From IMG/VR virus record IMGVR_UViG_3300049847_000049, positions 1 to 24,287 of that record: a stretch of 24,287 nucleotides of DNA. One strand, given 5' to 3'. A program made the translations under genes and the position numbers. The notes beneath the pieces are model-generated. The model was not told the DNA's origin. It did not search any database and saw nothing but the letters and a program-made list of their open reading frames with translations. The DNA is from a virus. How positions within the stretch are numbered: the stretch's first letter is position 1; the number at the start of each line of letters is the position of its first letter. This document shows, piece by piece, positions 22,807 to 24,287 of the stretch.

Positions 22807-23332
22807 GTTCTTTAAGTTACTTACTGACGCACACGCTAAGTCACAAGAGCGACAGAATAAGAATAAGAGTTTAATGTCGGACCTTGCTGCTCAGTCCCCC
22901 GCCTCAAGCGGGGGACTGAGTACGCAAAGTATCGGAGCAGTCTCTACTACGGGGGGCGCTGGTAATGGGTCAATCGTCAATGTTGCAAAAAGTTATATTG
23001 GCGTGCCTTATGTGGCCGGCGGTCGTACTCGTAAGAGTGGGTTGGATTGTTCTGGATATACCGCATTGGTTCTTAAAGAGGCTTTGGGTATCACAGTACC
23101 TGCTCTCTCTGGTAAGCAAGCACAGGGAGGTCAGGGTGTTAACTCGCTTAAGGACGCTCAGCCGGGCGATCTACTATTCTTTGACTTAGGACCCCGAGAC
23201 ACGTATAAGGGTATCGACCATGTTGCCATTTACCTAGGTAACGGGAGGATGCTTGAGGCACCTAGACCGGGCAAGTCTATTGGTGAGGTTAACGTGTACG
23301 CTGCTCCTAAGTTTATTCGGAGGTACGGTTAA
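22739..23332 (+). CDS. NlpC/P60-family peptidoglycan endopeptidase
   Basis: The protein is 197 residues. ATG 22739 has GGAAGGA at 22724-22730, eight bases upstream, giving a 68-base overlap with the giant protein gene. Residues 1-75 form a Gln/Ser/Pro-rich linker. The NlpC/P60 domain runs from about residue 78 to the end, with catalytic C104 in LDCSGY, H161 in GIDHVAIYLG and E173 in MLEAPRPG. The 12-residue His-Glu spacing equals that of the Cys-His-Glu triad of mycobacterial RipA. Such enzymes cut stem-peptide bonds such as D-Glu to mDAP. Position after the ejection proteins suggests a virion-carried entry enzyme rather than the lysis endolysin. A 13-bp hairpin lies in the linker-coding part. 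Confidence 0.88.
   Translation: MALSPLSPQSPQSQTTGQSQPGEFFKLLTDAHAKSQERQNKNKSLMSDLAAQSPASSGGLSTQSIGAVSTTGGAGNGSIVNVAKSYIGVPYVAGGRTRKSGLDCSGYTALVLKEALGITVPALSGKQAQGGQGVNSLKDAQPGDLLFFDLGPRDTYKGIDHVAIYLGNGRMLEAPRPGKSIGEVNVYAAPKFIRRYG
22890..22920 (+). repeat. Perfect GC-rich inverted repeat inside the NlpC/P60 gene
   Basis: CTCAGTCCCCCGC (22890-22902) and GCGGGGGACTGAG (22908-22920) form a perfect 13-bp stem with a five-base loop. It lies in the flexible linker coding region, just before the catalytic domain. No T-tract follows. Confidence 0.9.
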
Positions 23333-23333
23333 T

Positions 23334-23960
23334 ATGGCCCTTGCTGGTACTGATAAAGGCTATATTGGCGGCGTAGATTTAGCCAAGGTTCATACTGCTG
23401 CTAAACAGCGTATGGCTAGTAAAGACGCACTTATCAAGAAGTTAACAGCGGCTGAGGGGCCTGTAGGTAACTCAGTTAGCGCACCTAGTGCTCCTACAGG
23501 GCGCCCTCAGAACATGCCCGCTACAGGTGGTCAGTTAGTTAACTGGCTTAAGCAGGCAGGCTTTCAAGGCGAAGAATTACGCAAAGCGTGGGCTGTCGCT
23601 ATGCGAGAGTCTAATGGTAGGCCGGGAGCATTTAACGGAAACGCTGCAACCGGAGATAAGTCCTACGGATTATTTCAGATCAACATGCTTGGTAGTATGG
23701 GTGCTTCCCGTATGAAGCAGTTTGGTCTGAGTAGTGAGAAGGACCTGCTAGACCCGCTAGTTAACGCTAAGGCTGCGTACCAAATGTCCCGCGGCGGTTG
23801 GTCACCCTGGGATATTGATACTTCTGGTTATAACTACACTCATAACCGAGCGTCATGGCAGAAGCACTATAACGCTTACATGAAGTATTACAATCAATTT
23901 CCTAGTGAAACGCAGAACTTAGCCATGCGTACAGCGGCTGCCAAGAAGATCAGTAAATAA
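23334..23960 (+). CDS. Lytic transglycosylase / lysozyme-like virion protein
   Basis: The protein is 208 residues. ATG 23334 follows GGAGG at 23319-23323. An in-frame ATG at 23253 lies inside the NlpC/P60 gene and lacks support. The N-terminal 60 residues are a Lys/Ala helix and a Pro-rich linker. The catalytic domain contains AWAVAMRESNGRPGAFNG, where the glutamate is the likely acid, and SYGLFQINM, the paired motif of the lysozyme-like/SLT fold. The C-terminal WSPWDIDTSGYNYTHNRASW also fits actinophage examples. It would cleave glycan strands, complementing the peptidase encoded just upstream. It is the last gene of the rightward operon. Confidence 0.85.
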   Translation: MALAGTDKGYIGGVDLAKVHTAAKQRMASKDALIKKLTAAEGPVGNSVSAPSAPTGRPQNMPATGGQLVNWLKQAGFQGEELRKAWAVAMRESNGRPGAFNGNAATGDKSYGLFQINMLGSMGASRMKQFGLSSEKDLLDPLVNAKAAYQMSRGGWSPWDIDTSGYNYTHNRASWQKHYNAYMKYYNQFPSETQNLAMRTAAAKKISK

Positions 23961-23963
23961 GTA

Positions 23964-23994
23964 GAGGCCCCCTCCCTGTAGGGGAGGGGGCCTC
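23964..23994. terminator. Bidirectional operon terminator
   Basis: GAGGCCCCCTCCC (23964-23976) and GGGAGGGGGCCTC (23982-23994) form a perfect 13-bp, GC-rich stem around TGTAG, starting three bases after the last late gene. A weak T-rich run follows on neither side. It sits between convergent genes (late operon from the left, the 38-codon gene from the right), so it can serve both. Confidence 0.8.
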
Positions 23995-24010
23995 AATACT
24001 TGCCGAGGGC

Positions 24011-24127
24011 TTAAGCAGCCTTGGTAACGATAAGAATGGTAGCGCGACCACTCTTAATACTGGTAACAGTGGGCTTGGACTCTCCAAGCACGACTGCACC
24101 CTTGCCTGCGGGGACGGTGTGAATCAT
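24011..24127 (-). CDS. Small 38-codon gene on the minus strand
   Basis: ATG is at 24127-24125 and the stop at 24013-24011. A near-ideal ribosome site, AAGGAGGT (24140-24133), lies five bases upstream, and a good promoter lies at 24180-24152. The product begins MIHTVPAGKGAVVLGESK, continues with a Thr/Ser/Lys-rich middle and ends IVTKAA. It looks like a short beta-strand protein with no signal peptide or clear membrane segment. Codon choice matches the phage genes. It is convergent with the late operon and divergent from the lysin. The function is unknown. Lysis regulation or a host-directed small effector are conceivable, but nothing in the sequence shows this. Confidence 0.65.
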   Translation of the reverse strand: MIHTVPAGKGAVVLGESKPTVTSIKSGRATILIVTKAA

Positions 24128-24151
24128 GGCCGACCTCCTTTCGTTACCCAA

Positions 24152-24180
24152 AGCGTACACCACCCGCACGGCTGATGCAA
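24152..24180 (-). promoter_or_regulatory. Promoter for the 38-codon minus-strand gene
   Basis: Read on the minus strand, TTGCAT (24180-24175), a 17-base spacer and TACGCT (24157-24152) form a promoter. Transcription would begin near 24145, giving a leader of about 18 bases that contains the AAGGAGGT ribosome site. The boxes and spacing resemble those of the late promoter at 1179-1207 (TTGCGC, 17, TACACT). Confidence 0.5.
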
Positions 24181-24202
24181 GAGATAAAGAGGTATCAGTT
24201 TA

Positions 24203-24287
24203 ATGACGTGGCGACCACATGATGCAATTCCAGTTTTATTTGCACAGTTAGATGAGCGGTTCCCAAGTCGAGACAAGCGTACTGATG
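24203..24287 (+). CDS. Start of probable endolysin, cut by window edge
   Basis: ATG 24203 opens a frame of 28 codons that reaches the edge without a stop. AAGAGG at 24187-24192 is a moderate ribosome site ten bases upstream. The translation begins MTWRPHDAIPVLFAQLDERF and continues PSRDKRTD. That beginning, with a helix followed by FPSRDKRTD, resembles the start of an actinophage peptidoglycan-hydrolase domain that usually continues DGTIGD and SDHNP. If so, this would be the lysis endolysin, separate from the two virion hydrolases upstream. Confidence is limited by the short visible length. Confidence 0.55.
   Translation, partial: MTWRPHDAIPVLFAQLDERFPSRDKRTD

Noticed and set aside
23253-23333. 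Upstream ATG that would give the transglycosylase-like protein a hydrophobic leader
   Set aside because: The apparent leader overlaps the catalytic-domain end of the NlpC/P60 gene and has no ribosome site. GGAGG at 23319-23323 supports ATG 23334.

Overview
The window looks like the late (structural) half of a lytic or temperate tailed phage with podovirus-type virion architecture, probably infecting an actinobacterium. The podovirus reading comes from a portal, an adaptor and a nozzle protein followed by large ejection-type proteins, with no tape measure, major tail protein, sheath or tail chaperone. The actinobacterial reading rests on the N-terminal pattern of the minor tail proteins, the start of the lysin at the right edge, a RipA-like NlpC/P60 enzyme and an apparently leaderless first late gene. 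Host assignment is inference. No integrase, tRNA, CRISPR array or insertion sequence is visible.

Layout: a gene on the minus strand runs off the left edge (1-505). It is separated from the rightward operon by about 700 bases of gene-free, strongly structured DNA (506-1214) holding three hairpins, a tandem 11-bp repeat and promoter-like boxes on both strands. From 1215 to 23960 almost every base is coding, all on the plus strand, with genes overlapping by 1-223 bases or separated by a few bases. The order is: double-HTH DNA-binding protein, small terminase, fibre-like protein, large terminase, zinc-binding protein with an overlapping membrane ORF, portal, two small proteins, scaffold, major capsid protein, a long hairpin, a further virion protein, small zinc-finger protein, receptor-binding-type protein, a 15-fold 14-residue repeat protein, a small acidic protein, adaptor, nozzle with an inserted carbohydrate-binding module, two low-complexity coiled-coil proteins, a 1486-residue ejection-type protein, an NlpC/P60 peptidase and a lytic transglycosylase-like protein. 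A GC-rich hairpin at 23964-23994 closes the operon. Beyond it lie a 38-codon minus-strand gene with its own promoter and strong ribosome site, and the first 28 codons of a probable endolysin running off the right edge.

Working together, the genes package DNA (terminases, portal), build the capsid (scaffold, capsid, possible decoration), build a short tail with adhesins (adaptor, nozzle, receptor-binding and repeat proteins), and breach the thick cell wall for DNA entry (ejection proteins plus two separate wall hydrolases). The least conventional items are the 14-residue and 10-residue repeat protein, the possible dual-coding membrane ORF, the structured divergent control region, and the small gene tucked between the late operon and the lysin.
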